Assembly: GCA_910589385.1 (NCBI GenBank)
Contig: CAJUTU010000021.1
Coordinates: 1-61,835 of the forward strand
Direction of reading: 5' to 3'
Source of the DNA: an uncultured Lachnospiraceae bacterium
GTDB lineage: Bacteria; Bacillota; Clostridia; Lachnospirales; Lachnospiraceae
Length of the DNA: 61,835 bases
The notes beneath the pieces were generated by a model. It was given only the letters and a program-made list of their open reading frames with translations. It was not told the origin of the DNA and ran no database searches. Both the position numbers and the translations under genes were made by a program. Shown piece after piece: positions 35,894 to 44,535 of the stretch; positions within the stretch are counted from its first letter, which is position 1; each line of letters starts with the position of its first letter.

Positions 35894-37241
35894 ATGATGG
35901 ATGAAAATGAAATGAGAGAAGAGAAACTAAGCTTATCCACAAAAGCATTCTGGGCGCTGGGGCAGTCCAGCGGCCGCCAGTTTATCACTGCTCTGGCAGC
36001 GACCTATATTCTGGTATTTATGACGGATACGTTCGGTGTTCCGGTAGGCGCGGCAGGGCTGATCATGACATGTGCGACAATCTGGGATGCAATCAATGAC
36101 CCGATGCTCGGCAGTCTGGCTGACAGGACAAAGACGCGGTGGGGAACTTACCGCCCATATCTGTTATTTGTGCCGTTACCACTGGCAATTGTCTCCGTAT
36201 TATTGTTTGCGGCTCCGGCTCTGACTCCGGCAGGTAAGATTGTTTATGCGGCAGTTCTTTATATTTGTTTCGGAATGCTGGTTACTGCGATTGAGATTCC
36301 TTACAATGCCATTCTCCCTACATGTCAAAGGATGATATGGAGAAAAATGACATGATTTCTATATCTACATTTATCGCTGCAATTATGATCTTGATCGTTT
36401 CTTCCTTTACACCGAATCTGGTAGCAGTTTTTGGCGGCGATAACCCATCCAAAGGATATATGATTACGGTTGGAATTGGTGCGGTTTTAATGTGTATCAC
36501 GACCTGGGGAGCATTCTTAACCTGTAAAGAACGCTATAAAGTAGAAAAAAAGCCGGAACCAGTTATACCGGGCCTGATCAAAATGTTCAAGATTAAAGAG
36601 ACAATACCCATGCTTGCATTTTGGTGTGTGGGATGTATCCTTTTTCAAATCATCATGGCATCCTCTGTGTATTACTGTATGTATTTTCTGGCAAATCCGG
36701 CGCTTATCGCAAGCTATATGATGGTGATTTCTATTTCAGGTATGGTTGGGGTCATGGTATTTATGCCATTAATTTTAAGAAAAGTAAAAGGCTGCATGAA
36801 AAAAGCAGTTACCTATACACAATCTGTCTGTGTTATGTGATCCTGTTTTTTGTAGTGGGTAAATCAATTCCAGTATTGTATGTACTGACATTTATTGCAT
36901 GCATGTTCTCCACAATGACCAATGCGTTCCGTCCAATAACAGTGGTCGGGATGACAGACCATATTTACAATGAAACAGGACAGCAGCTGAACGGTACGGT
37001 TTCTGCAATCGGTGGATTTTCTTATAAATGCGGCAATGCCCTTTCGAATGCCATTCTGGCAGGCGTGCTGGCAATGACGGGATATGTTCCAAATGCGATC
37101 GGCCAGGAACCGCAGGCCGTGCTGACAGGGATTAATTCCGTAAGATTTCTGGTGCCTTTAGCCGCTACAGTATTATACATTATTTTCATTCAGTTCTATC
37201 CAGAAGAGAAGCTGCAGGCAGCGAAAGCAAGGGTGGAATAA
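35894..37241 (+). pseudogene. GPH-family sugar transporter, twice frameshifted
   Basis: Three consecutive frames make one glycoside-pentoside-hexuronide:cation symporter of about 450 aa. The first (35894 to about 36330) has FWALGQSSGRQFITALAATY, DAINDPMLGSLADRTKTRWG and IEIPYNAILP. The second (about 36322-36840) covers the central helices. The third (about 36800-37241) has NAFRPITVVGMTDHIYNETG. Joins are near 36325 and 36820. The two shifts make a functional product impossible without correction. It follows the broken AraC gene and half GH1 gene. Confidence 0.9.
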
Positions 37242-37277
37242 GAAAATCTTGATATTGTTCCTTAGATGGTAATACAA

Positions 37278-37320
37278 TAAAAAACTATAGTTCAGGCGTT
37301 GCGCGGACTATAGTTTTTTA
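37278..37320. terminator. Bidirectional terminator between two transporter pseudogenes
   Basis: A perfect 14-bp inverted repeat, TAAAAAACTATAGT (37278-37291)/ACTATAGTTTTTTA (37307-37320). T-runs lie on both strands, between two convergent GPH-type pseudogenes. Confidence 0.85.
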
Positions 37321-37400
37321 TTATTGTGTATTTGACTGATTTAGCCCGACAAGATGGTTTTACATGCCGGGCTATGGTCTAAACAAGCTGCTAAATGTGT

Positions 37401-38681
37401 TTACCGGGTCTCTGCCGCACCTCTTCTTTCTTGCAAATCTTTCTGGATGCCAGGCAGTTTTTTCTCCAGGTCAAATAAATAACTGAAGATGATCAAAATG
37501 ATACATACGATTACAGGGACAAATTTGAAAAAGTTATCAATCCCGGCGATGGTAGCGGCGCTCTGGACTTCTTTCAGGCTGTCATAACCTACCGCAGTTA
37601 AAAAGAAACCTAACAGGGAAGTCCATTCGCCGTAATCGATACAGTCTCCGATCATAGCCCCGTTCAGCCCCATCGGGAATCCCATCCCAAATCCACGGAG
37701 AAGCCCGGTTCCAAGAAGCCAGGTAACATTGTCAGACGGTCCAAGGATGAATGCGATCTGTGCGGCAGGCATCAGTATACTTCCGAAAACAGCAAGCTTT
37801 TGTTTTGAGACTTTGGCTAAAATAGAAGGAAGGAATATCATCAGTATAACGCCCGGGATATTGCTGACCGCAATATAAGCGCCCATCAGCCCCAGATTGC
37901 CGACTACAGTATTCAGATAATAAACAGAAAGGTTAAATACCAGCATGATATTATTGCAGATATTTGCGAACAGGGTATAGACCCAGTATTTGTTTTTGAC
38001 AGCAGCCTTAATACCGGCTACGATATTTTCAGGAGGCGCACTGTTCTCAACACGCTCTTTTACAAAAAATACATTTAGGTAAAGGAAGACGATCCCGAGC
38101 GCGCCGAATACCAGGATGGACTTTACCCATGCGGACTGCACGTTCTGCCCGCCAAAGAAATTGACCATAGGCATGATCGTGCTTGCCAGAATGGTCTGCA
38201 TAGCGGCGGCAACAAGCATGGAATAAACCAGCGTCTGGGAGCGGTCAACCGAATCGTCCGTTGCATAGGATGGCAGAGAACCAAAGGCCATACAAACATA
38301 TGTATAAAGAATCGTATTGAACAGGTTATAAGTCACAAAAATAAATGCAATCTGGAGGGCCAGGATTGTTTTAGGAACCAGGAAGACCAGAGTCACACTT
38401 ACTACCATAGGGATGGTCCATTTCATCAGAACCGGGATACAATGCCCATATTAGCTTTTGTGTGTGTCAATGAGCTGTCCGGCGATGAGGTCGGAAAAAC
38501 CGTCAAAGAATTTGGATATTAGTACGATCAGACCGATGGTTGCCGCATTGATCCCCATGACATCGGTGTAGAAGAGCAGGACATAGGAACTGAATAATGT
38601 GTACAGCGCGTTCAGGCCGACCTGGCCTGAGCCATAGATCAGCTTCTCAAATTAATTAGGCTTTGCGTTTTTTTGGAACAT
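37401..38681 (-). pseudogene. Second GPH/MFS transporter with two in-frame ochre codons
   Basis: From ATG 38681 the frame reads MFQKNAKPN-stop-FEKLIYGSGQVG, then YVLLFYTDVMGINAATIG and LISKFFDGFSDLIAGQL, then DTHKS-stop-YGHCIPVLMKW, and continues open to 37401. Counting codons puts the later ATG at 38426 exactly at residue 86, so both TAA codons are truly in frame with no shift. The long remaining frame (341 aa) has the FNTILYTYVCMAFGSLPSY and GLNGAMIGDCIDYGEW signatures of the GPH family. A product starting at 38426 would lack the first two or three helices. Confidence 0.88.
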
Positions 38682-38919
38682 GATCATTCTCCTTTTCTTA
38701 TTTGCTTTCTCTCCGTGATAGAGTAAACGGAGTTGACTAAAATTTAGATATATAATAAAAATATTAACCTATAAAGTCAAATAAAGAGGCTTTGGGTATC
38801 ATTGCTATGAGAAGATTTTTTGTGGGCTTAAGATAAGTTGAAGTTTAGTCAGGAGTTTAGTATAATGGGATGAAATGATGCAATTGATAGATTCTATGTT
38901 TCCAACAAAAGGAGAGAAA

Positions 38920-40179
38920 ATGAAAGAGAGAAAAATTATCCGGGTTGAAGAGAAGGTTCCTGTAAACCTGCTGATACCGCTGAGTATCCAGCACATGTTC
39001 GCCATGTTCGGCGCTACGGTGCTTGTGCCCTTTATTTTCGGGATCAGCCCGGCGGTCGTGCTGTTTATGAACGGTGTAGGGACGCTTCTCTTTATTGTAA
39101 TTACAAAGGGAAAGGCACCGGCATATCTGGGGTCAAGCTTTGCGTTTCTTGCGCCGGCAGGAATCGTCATTGACCAGATGGGATATGAATATGCCCTGGG
39201 AGGCTTTGTGGCAGTCGGTTTCTGCGGCTGTATCGTAGCTTTGGTCATTTATAAATTCGGCTCAGACTGGATAGACGTTGTGCTTCCGCCTGCTGCAATG
39301 GGACCGGTGGTCGCCCTTATCGGGCTGGAGCTTGCAGGGAGTGCCGCAGGCAATGCAGGGCTTCTAGACGAAACGATCAATATGAAACATGTGATTGTTT
39401 TTTTGGTAACGATCGGCGTCGCCGTGTTCGGAAATATTTTGTTCAAGGGATTTCTGTCAGTGATCCCGATCCTGATCGCGGTCATTGCCGGATATATTGC
39501 AGCGCTGGCCTGTGGGATCGTAGATTTTGCAGAGGTGGCGCAGGCTCCGCTTTTTTCACTGCCGCATTTTCAGCTTCCGAAATTCGACCTGTCAGCAATC
39601 TTGATCATTCTTCCTGTGATCCTTGTGATCACATCGGAGCATATCGGCCATCAGGTGGTCACAAGCAAGATCGTGGACCGGGATCTTCTGAAAGACCCTG
39701 GGCTTCACCGCTCTCTTTTCGGAGATAATTTTTCTACCATGATCTCCGGTATGATCGGTTCTGTACCAACAACGACCTACGGAGAAAACATCGGTGTAAT
39801 GGCGGTTACCAAGGTTTACAGTGTGCGTGTGATCGCAGGCGCGGCCGTACTCTCGGTCATCTGTTCCGTCATCGGAAAGCTGTCTACCCTGATCCAGACG
39901 GTTCCCGGGCCGGTGATCGGCGGCATTTCCTTCCTGCTGTATGGAATGATCGGTACGTCTGGTATCCGGATCCTGGTGGATTCCCAGGTGGATTATGGAC
40001 GATCCAGAAATCTGACGCTGACCTCAGTTATTTTTGTTACGGGTCTTTCCGGCATTTCCGTGAAGCTGGGTAATGTGGAACTGACCGGTATGGTCCTGGC
40101 CTGTATCGTAGGAATGCTTTTGAGCCTGGCATTTTATATATTGGATAAAATGGATCTGACGAATGATAAGGAATCATAA
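38920..40179 (+). CDS. Uracil/xanthine permease (NCS2 family)
   Basis: This 419-aa membrane protein has about 14 segments and NCS2 signatures: LIPLSIQHMFAMFGATVLVP near the N-terminus, FLGSSFAF-like YLGSSFAFLAP, TSEHIGHQVV (the key Glu/His) and GSVPTTTYGENIGVMAVT. This last pattern is typical of UraA/PyrP uracil permeases. GGAGAG sits before ATG 38920; an earlier ATG at 38875 has no ribosome site. No PyrR-binding or purine-riboswitch structure was seen in the short upstream region. A LacI regulator follows. Confidence 0.93.
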   Translation: MKERKIIRVEEKVPVNLLIPLSIQHMFAMFGATVLVPFIFGISPAVVLFMNGVGTLLFIVITKGKAPAYLGSSFAFLAPAGIVIDQMGYEYALGGFVAVGFCGCIVALVIYKFGSDWIDVVLPPAAMGPVVALIGLELAGSAAGNAGLLDETINMKHVIVFLVTIGVAVFGNILFKGFLSVIPILIAVIAGYIAALACGIVDFAEVAQAPLFSLPHFQLPKFDLSAILIILPVILVITSEHIGHQVVTSKIVDRDLLKDPGLHRSLFGDNFSTMISGMIGSVPTTTYGENIGVMAVTKVYSVRVIAGAAVLSVICSVIGKLSTLIQTVPGPVIGGISFLLYGMIGTSGIRILVDSQVDYGRSRNLTLTSVIFVTGLSGISVKLGNVELTGMVLACIVGMLLSLAFYILDKMDLTNDKES

Positions 40180-40241
40180 CTGGCTGGCTGTGCAGCCGGT
40201 TTATTTTGCTGGGAGTACTCTATTGTATTTGGAGGTTTAAT

Positions 40242-41231
40242 ATGGCAACGATCAAAGATATTGCAGATGAAGTCGGTATTTCAAAAGCAGCGGTGTCACG
40301 TATTTTGAATCATAAGGGTTCTTTCAGCCAGGAGACGATTGCCAAAGTGGAACGGACTGCAAGGAAATTAAACTATACGCCTGCGTCGGTCCTGCAGCAG
40401 GAGGCGGCAGAATCGTCCCGGCTGATCGCCGCGATTTTTCCGCCGGCGGAATTTCCATATTTTGGCTACCTGTCTTCTCTATTGGAGCAGGAAGCTTATA
40501 ATTACGGTTATCATCTGATGCTCTGTGGATCATTGTTTGACCGGGAAAAGGAGGAAGCCTGTTATCGGTATCTGCGTGAGAAAAGGATATGCGGTGTTTT
40601 TCTTGGCAGTTATACCCATGATGTGACGATGCTGGATGAGCAGGATTTTCCTGTCGTGACAATGGGATATAAGCTGGCCGAAAATATCCCGGCTGTGCGG
40701 ACGGATAATTTTTCAATCGGCAGGATCGCGGCAAAGCACCTTTTGAGTAAGGGATGCAGGAAACTGCTTTATATCACCGGCTATCCGGGCGGATTGGGGG
40801 TTGATCTGCGCTACCAGGGATTTGCAGAGGAAATCAGGCTGCGGGAGTGTGAACTCTGGACCTATGAGATCAATATGGATATGCAGATCCTGAACGATTT
40901 TTCAGATATTATTTCCCAGATGATACTGGAGCATCCGGATGCAGACGGTGTTTTTGCGGAAACGGACAGGCTGGCGTTGAACTGCATCCAGATTTACAGC
41001 GGCTTGGGATACCGGATACCGGATGAGATTAAGATCATTACTTATGGAAATATACAGTTTTCTTTCTTTTCAAATCCGAAGCTGACGCTTGTCCAGGAAA
41101 ATACAAAGGAAATTGCCAGAAGAGCCGTGGAATTAATGGTAAACCTGATCGAAGGCGGAAAAAGCGGCGGCAGTAACCTGTGCAAAGAGATCATCGTCCC
41201 TGTTTCGCTGAATGAGCGCAAGACAACTTGA
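40242..41231 (+). CDS. LacI-family transcriptional regulator
   Basis: This 329-aa repressor begins MATIKDIADEVGISKAAVSRIL, the standard LacI HTH, followed by the hinge helix (ARKLNYTPASVLQQEAAE). A periplasmic-binding-like domain with subdomain motifs (VFLGSYTHDV, VRTDNFSIGRIAAKHLLSKG, GVFAETDRLA) comes next. It resembles galactose/sucrose-type repressors that bind sugars, so regulation of the decayed sugar genes to its left is plausible, but it stands downstream of a uracil permease. GGAGG sits before ATG 40242. Its operator is not identified. Confidence 0.92.
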   Translation: MATIKDIADEVGISKAAVSRILNHKGSFSQETIAKVERTARKLNYTPASVLQQEAAESSRLIAAIFPPAEFPYFGYLSSLLEQEAYNYGYHLMLCGSLFDREKEEACYRYLREKRICGVFLGSYTHDVTMLDEQDFPVVTMGYKLAENIPAVRTDNFSIGRIAAKHLLSKGCRKLLYITGYPGGLGVDLRYQGFAEEIRLRECELWTYEINMDMQILNDFSDIISQMILEHPDADGVFAETDRLALNCIQIYSGLGYRIPDEIKIITYGNIQFSFFSNPKLTLVQENTKEIARRAVELMVNLIEGGKSGGSNLCKEIIVPVSLNERKTT

Positions 41232-41403
41232 GTATAGTCTGCCAGGCTGTAGTTGTAATTTTTACTAAAATCTGCATTATAATTTTGTTAGAAATGTAGA
41301 ATTGTGAGACTATAGAGATAAAATAATTGACTGATAATGGTAAAATAGTTTACTATAAAAATATAGACTTATCATTATATATTATCCTATGGAGGAAATC
41401 ATT

Positions 41404-42039
41404 ATGTCGGAAATTACAAATGCAAATGGAAAACTGAAAGTTCAGGAAGTAATTGATAAAATCCTGCTGGATATGTGCGGCGGTGCCAGGTTTGAACAAA
41501 CCTGTGATATTATAGCAGCGGGGAATCCAGAGAATCTGGTGACAGGCATCGTCACTACATTTATGCCCACATTTGACGTGCTCCAGGAAGCTGTCCGTCT
41601 GGGGGCAAATTTTATTATTTCCCATGAACCTACATGGTTTACCGGAAATGATGCTACGGACTGGTGCCAGGAGGACAGTGTATATCAGGCAAAGCGCAGA
41701 TATCTGGAAAGGCATGGCATTACGATCTGGCGGCTGCATGACCATATGCATATGGGGTCTGACACGGATTATATTTATAAAGGATTATTGGATGAACTGG
41801 GCTGGCATCAGTATCTGCAGCCTGATGAAGAGTGCCCATGGGTCTATGAGATCCCGGAGACGACAGTCGGCGGCCTGGCGGAATTCTTCAAAAAGAAACT
41901 GGAGATGGATACCATACAGATCATCGGCGCGCCAGAGATGAAGGTGAAGCGTGTGGGAATCCTGGTCGGCGGCGGCAGGGCAGGTGGATCTGGAAAAGAT
42001 TATGAATGGATAAAAGAGGATTTTTCAGATGGATTATGA
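41404..42039 (+). CDS. Nif3-like dinuclear-metal protein, C-terminus altered
   Basis: The N-terminal 195 residues match the Nif3/NGG1p-interacting family: an FISHEPTWFTG metal motif and WRLHDHMHMGSDTDYIYKGL with its histidines. Members are about 260 aa and need a C-terminal H-x3-E metal ligand set after the GILVGGG segment. Here the frame reads GGGRAGGSGKDYEWIKEDFSDGL and stops, so about 60 residues and their ligands are absent. The tail looks like the end of another gene joined by deletion. It may be a non-functional fragment. The TfoX-like gene begins 10 bp later. GGAGG precedes ATG 41404. Confidence 0.75.
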   Translation: MSEITNANGKLKVQEVIDKILLDMCGGARFEQTCDIIAAGNPENLVTGIVTTFMPTFDVLQEAVRLGANFIISHEPTWFTGNDATDWCQEDSVYQAKRRYLERHGITIWRLHDHMHMGSDTDYIYKGLLDELGWHQYLQPDEECPWVYEIPETTVGGLAEFFKKKLEMDTIQIIGAPEMKVKRVGILVGGGRAGGSGKDYEWIKEDFSDGL

Positions 42040-42049
42040 GGAGGGCGAT

Positions 42050-42307
42050 ATGTCGGAATTGACATCTATGATGAATATTGGCAAGGAAATGGCAAGAAAG
42101 CTGGCAGCGGTTGGGATTGATTCGTCAGAAAAACTGCTGGAGTCAGGCTCAAAGCAGGCATTTATTAAATTAAAGGAGACATATCCCCAGGTCTGCCTGG
42201 TGCATTTATATGCATTAGAGGGGGCCGTTCAGAATGTGGAATTCAACAGCCTATCGGAAAGTAAGAAAGAGGAACTAAAAGAGTTCAGTGATTTTTTGAA
42301 AAGGTGA
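42050..42307 (+). CDS. TfoX C-terminal-domain protein
   Basis: This 85-aa protein is the C-terminal (TfoX_C) helix-hairpin-helix-like domain alone: MNIGKEMARKLAAVGIDSSEKLLESGSK split over two helices, then KETYPQVCLVHLYALEGAV. In proteobacteria the full TfoX/Sxy activates competence genes; stand-alone TfoX_C proteins are common in Firmicutes and have no known role. GGAGGG sits before ATG 42050. It is the last host gene before the integrated element. Confidence 0.85.
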   Translation: MSELTSMMNIGKEMARKLAAVGIDSSEKLLESGSKQAFIKLKETYPQVCLVHLYALEGAVQNVEFNSLSESKKEELKEFSDFLKR

Positions 42308-42369
42308 GCAGGAAATCTGCTTCCTATTGACATCATGACATTGGGATGCGAACTGTAATACTTTCTCTA

Positions 42370-42399
42370 AAGTAAGTATCTAACATAAATGTGCGTACT
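42370..42399. other. Left junction: AAGTAAGTA-N12-GTGCGTACT
   Basis: Two perfect 9-mers with the same 12-bp spacing also occur at 54173-54202 at the other end of the element; the spacers differ. It may be the left half of the original flavin reductase operator, with the crossover in or after GTGCGTACT (42391-42399). Confidence 0.5.
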
Positions 42400-42461
42400 A
42401 TTGATAGTATCAGTCGTAAAGTGGCTTAAATACTGGGGTTGTGGGGCATTGGTGGGGGAGT

Positions 42462-42481
42462 GGTACACAAAAAGTACACAA
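42462..42481 (+). repeat. Left integrase arm-type direct repeats
   Basis: GGTACACAA (42462-42470) and AGTACACAA (42473-42481) are direct repeats with 11-bp periodicity. The same pair occurs at the right end (54066-54074 and 54078-54086). Such end-located repeats are the usual binding sites of the N-terminal domain of Tn916-type integrases. Confidence 0.7.
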
Positions 42482-42505
42482 GATTTGTTTCAAACACCCT
42501 TATTT

Positions 42506-42847
42506 TTACTGGAAAAGTTTATAGTATTCGTCCGTGACTTCCTCTGTAAATTCCTGATAGTTTTCAATGCTCCATTCATAGATTTTATCAAGAATTGGTT
42601 TCATTTTCAATCCTGTATCAGATAAAGTATATTCTACTCTTGGGGGAAAAGTCGGATAAGTGCGCCTGATTATTACGCCACTTTTCAGAAGAAATTGCAG
42701 ATTTTCAGTCAACATTTTCGCTGAAATGCCTTTAAGGTCTTTTTGCAGTTCCCCAAACTGCTTATCACCTGTAAATAAGTCCTCAATGATTAACAGCCGC
42801 CATTTTCCTTTTAAGACATTCAATAAATAAAATCTCTTGTCATTCAT
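42506..42847 (-). CDS. HxlR-family winged-helix regulator
   Basis: This 113-aa regulator has the HxlR pattern: VLKGKWRLLIIEDL, FGELQKDLKGISAKMLTENLQ, and PPRVEYTLSDTG with LDKIYEW. Members sense redox or reactive aldehydes/quinones and often control flavin reductase or nitroreductase genes. It lies inside the left end of the element, after the integrase and before the junction, yet a flavin reductase gene with an HxlR-like operator lies at the right junction. AGGAG precedes ATG 42847. It shares direction with int, with a terminator in between. Confidence 0.9.
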   Translation of the reverse strand: MNDKRFYLLNVLKGKWRLLIIEDLFTGDKQFGELQKDLKGISAKMLTENLQFLLKSGVIIRRTYPTFPPRVEYTLSDTGLKMKPILDKIYEWSIENYQEFTEEVTDEYYKLFQ

Positions 42848-42866
42848 TATAAATGCTCCTTTCCAC

Positions 42867-42901
42867 AAAAAAAAGACAGGCAAGGCATATAACCTTGTCT
42901 G
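42867..42901 (-). terminator. Terminator after the integrase gene
   Basis: An imperfect stem with CAAGG (42881-42885)/CCTTG (42893-42897) core and flanking partial pairs is followed on the minus strand by TTTTTTTT. It lies 18 bp after the int stop and 20 bp before the HxlR start, so HxlR expression may depend on read-through. Confidence 0.6.
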
Positions 42902-42918
42902 CCACTATATTTATCTGA

Positions 42919-44145
42919 TTAATAGTTTACTGCACGGAATAATCCCTCTAACTTCTGCATATCTGCCTGTTTCTTCTGCTCAGTGATATGGGTGTATAAA
43001 TCCATTGTCATTTGTACGGTAGCGTGTCCTAGCAGGTGCTGTACGGTCTTGGGCGGTATATCCCTCTCAAAACATCTTGTAGCGAATGTATGCCGCAATG
43101 CGTGGGGGTGGACGTGTTCCATGATTACAGGCTCACGGTTTTCTTTCTCTGCAAGTGCTTGTTCGTCTGCATTGATTTCAGCAACTATATTGATTAGAAA
43201 ATTCCTTATATCACATTCTTGGTGTGGTTTTCCTTTAAAGGAAGTGAACACGATATCTTCAAAACCTTTCAGTGGTTGCCATTCGCTCCCCATATACAGC
43301 CGTAAACGCTTCTGACAGGTACTTTGATGCTTTAAAGCCTTTTTCACGTCTGAAAGCATGGGGATTGTCCGCAAGCTGTTTTTTGTTTTCGGTGTCTGGA
43401 ATTTAAACATATATTTTCCAGTCTTTAGGTCTTTGACATACACCAGTGTCCTGTTGACGGAAATCTGTTCATTCTTAAAGTCAATGTCGCTCCATGTCAA
43501 GCCCAGTGCTTCGCCGATTCTCATTCCAGTACCTAGGAGGGTAATGATAAGCGGTTCATATGGCTTGAATTTATCCTTTTTCAGATAGGACACAAGTGTA
43601 TGCTGTTCCTCAATGGATAACACTCGGCGGTCTGGCTGTTCTACTTTGGGTCTTGCAACTCCTTTACATGGGTTTTTGATGATTAAGTCGTTGCGGCAGG
43701 CTGTTTCAAAAATATCATAAAGCATACCCTGTATATTGGAGATTGACTTTGCAGAAAGCCCATTGTCCAACAGGTCATTATAAACTTTCTGGATATGCAC
43801 TGGCTTCACCTGTGATAGATGTTTGCCGCCTAATGTTGGCTCTATGTAGCATGAATACATCTGTTTGTAAGTATGTACAGAGGTTTCTTTAATGTTCGGG
43901 ATTTTGTACTGTTCAAGCCACGTTTGATACCACTTGTTCAATGAAATCTTGTCTGCTTTGCCCTGTAGCCCATGTTCGACTTCATACCGCTTTTCGGATA
44001 AGGTCTTTTTGATTGCCTTTAAATCCTTATCATAGAAAGTGTAGGACTGCCCCTGATGGGTAAATCTCGCCATATAAAGCTGTTTGTCTGCTTTCCAACT
44101 GATGCCCTTTGGAAGTTCTTTTCCTGTCTTTGGGTCTTTCGCCAT
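42919..44145 (-). CDS. int: Tyrosine recombinase, Tn916 integrase type
   Basis: This 408-aa integrase has an N-terminal arm-binding domain (1-60; ISWKADKQLYMARFTHQGQS), a SAM-like core-binding domain (65-175) and a catalytic domain (180-395). Catalytic residues are visible: Arg in LLGTGMRIGEALGLTW, Lys in TPKTKNSLRTIPM, HxxR in HALRHTFATRC, His in HLLGHATVQMT and Tyr in MDLYTH. Closest in type to Tn916/Tn1549-family integrases. It lies at the left end of the element with the excisionase gene just upstream. The recombinase should cut near the 9-mers at the two junctions. Confidence 0.95.
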   Translation of the reverse strand: MAKDPKTGKELPKGISWKADKQLYMARFTHQGQSYTFYDKDLKAIKKTLSEKRYEVEHGLQGKADKISLNKWYQTWLEQYKIPNIKETSVHTYKQMYSCYIEPTLGGKHLSQVKPVHIQKVYNDLLDNGLSAKSISNIQGMLYDIFETACRNDLIIKNPCKGVARPKVEQPDRRVLSIEEQHTLVSYLKKDKFKPYEPLIITLLGTGMRIGEALGLTWSDIDFKNEQISVNRTLVYVKDLKTGKYMFKFQTPKTKNSLRTIPMLSDVKKALKHQSTCQKRLRLYMGSEWQPLKGFEDIVFTSFKGKPHQECDIRNFLINIVAEINADEQALAEKENREPVIMEHVHPHALRHTFATRCFERDIPPKTVQHLLGHATVQMTMDLYTHITEQKKQADMQKLEGLFRAVNY

Positions 44146-44330
44146 AAAAATATCATTCCTTTCTCAATAAATTTTGATAGAAAAGGAATACCCAACCTGA
44201 TATAATATCAGTACAGGATATTCCTGTTCAGCTTAAAGGTTAGGGGTTAGCTTTGGTCGGCACTCCTAGCCTTTTGTTATCTGGTTGCAATGAATGTTCG
44301 TATCACTTCCTTTCAAAATAATGTTTATAA

Positions 44331-44525
44331 TTATTCGGAAATATCATCAAGATACCGCCGTATAATCCTTGGATTCCACAAGATTTTGCGTCCTATGACG
44401 ATTTTTGCTCCTGCTTCTGTGCCAATCTTAATAGCTGTTGGCTTGCCACAATTCAGCATTTTCATCAACACAGCGGTATTTACTGCAAGAATGTTATCTA
44501 TAGATGTATTGTTATCGGTCCGCAT
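44331..44525 (-). CDS. xis: Excisionase-like protein
   Basis: This 64-aa protein has a winged-helix MerR/Xis-like fold: MRTDNNTSIDNILAVNTAV, then LMKMLNCGKPTAIKIGTEAGAKIVIG split over the recognition helix, ending RIIRRYLDDISE. Together with the integrase it should control directionality of recombination. GAGGTG precedes ATG 44525. It begins 10 bp after the replication initiator gene on the same strand. The gap 44146-44330 before int contains an inverted repeat AGGAATA/TATTCCT. Confidence 0.82.
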   Translation of the reverse strand: MRTDNNTSIDNILAVNTAVLMKMLNCGKPTAIKIGTEAGAKIVIGRKILWNPRIIRRYLDDISE

Positions 44526-44535
44526 TATCATCACC

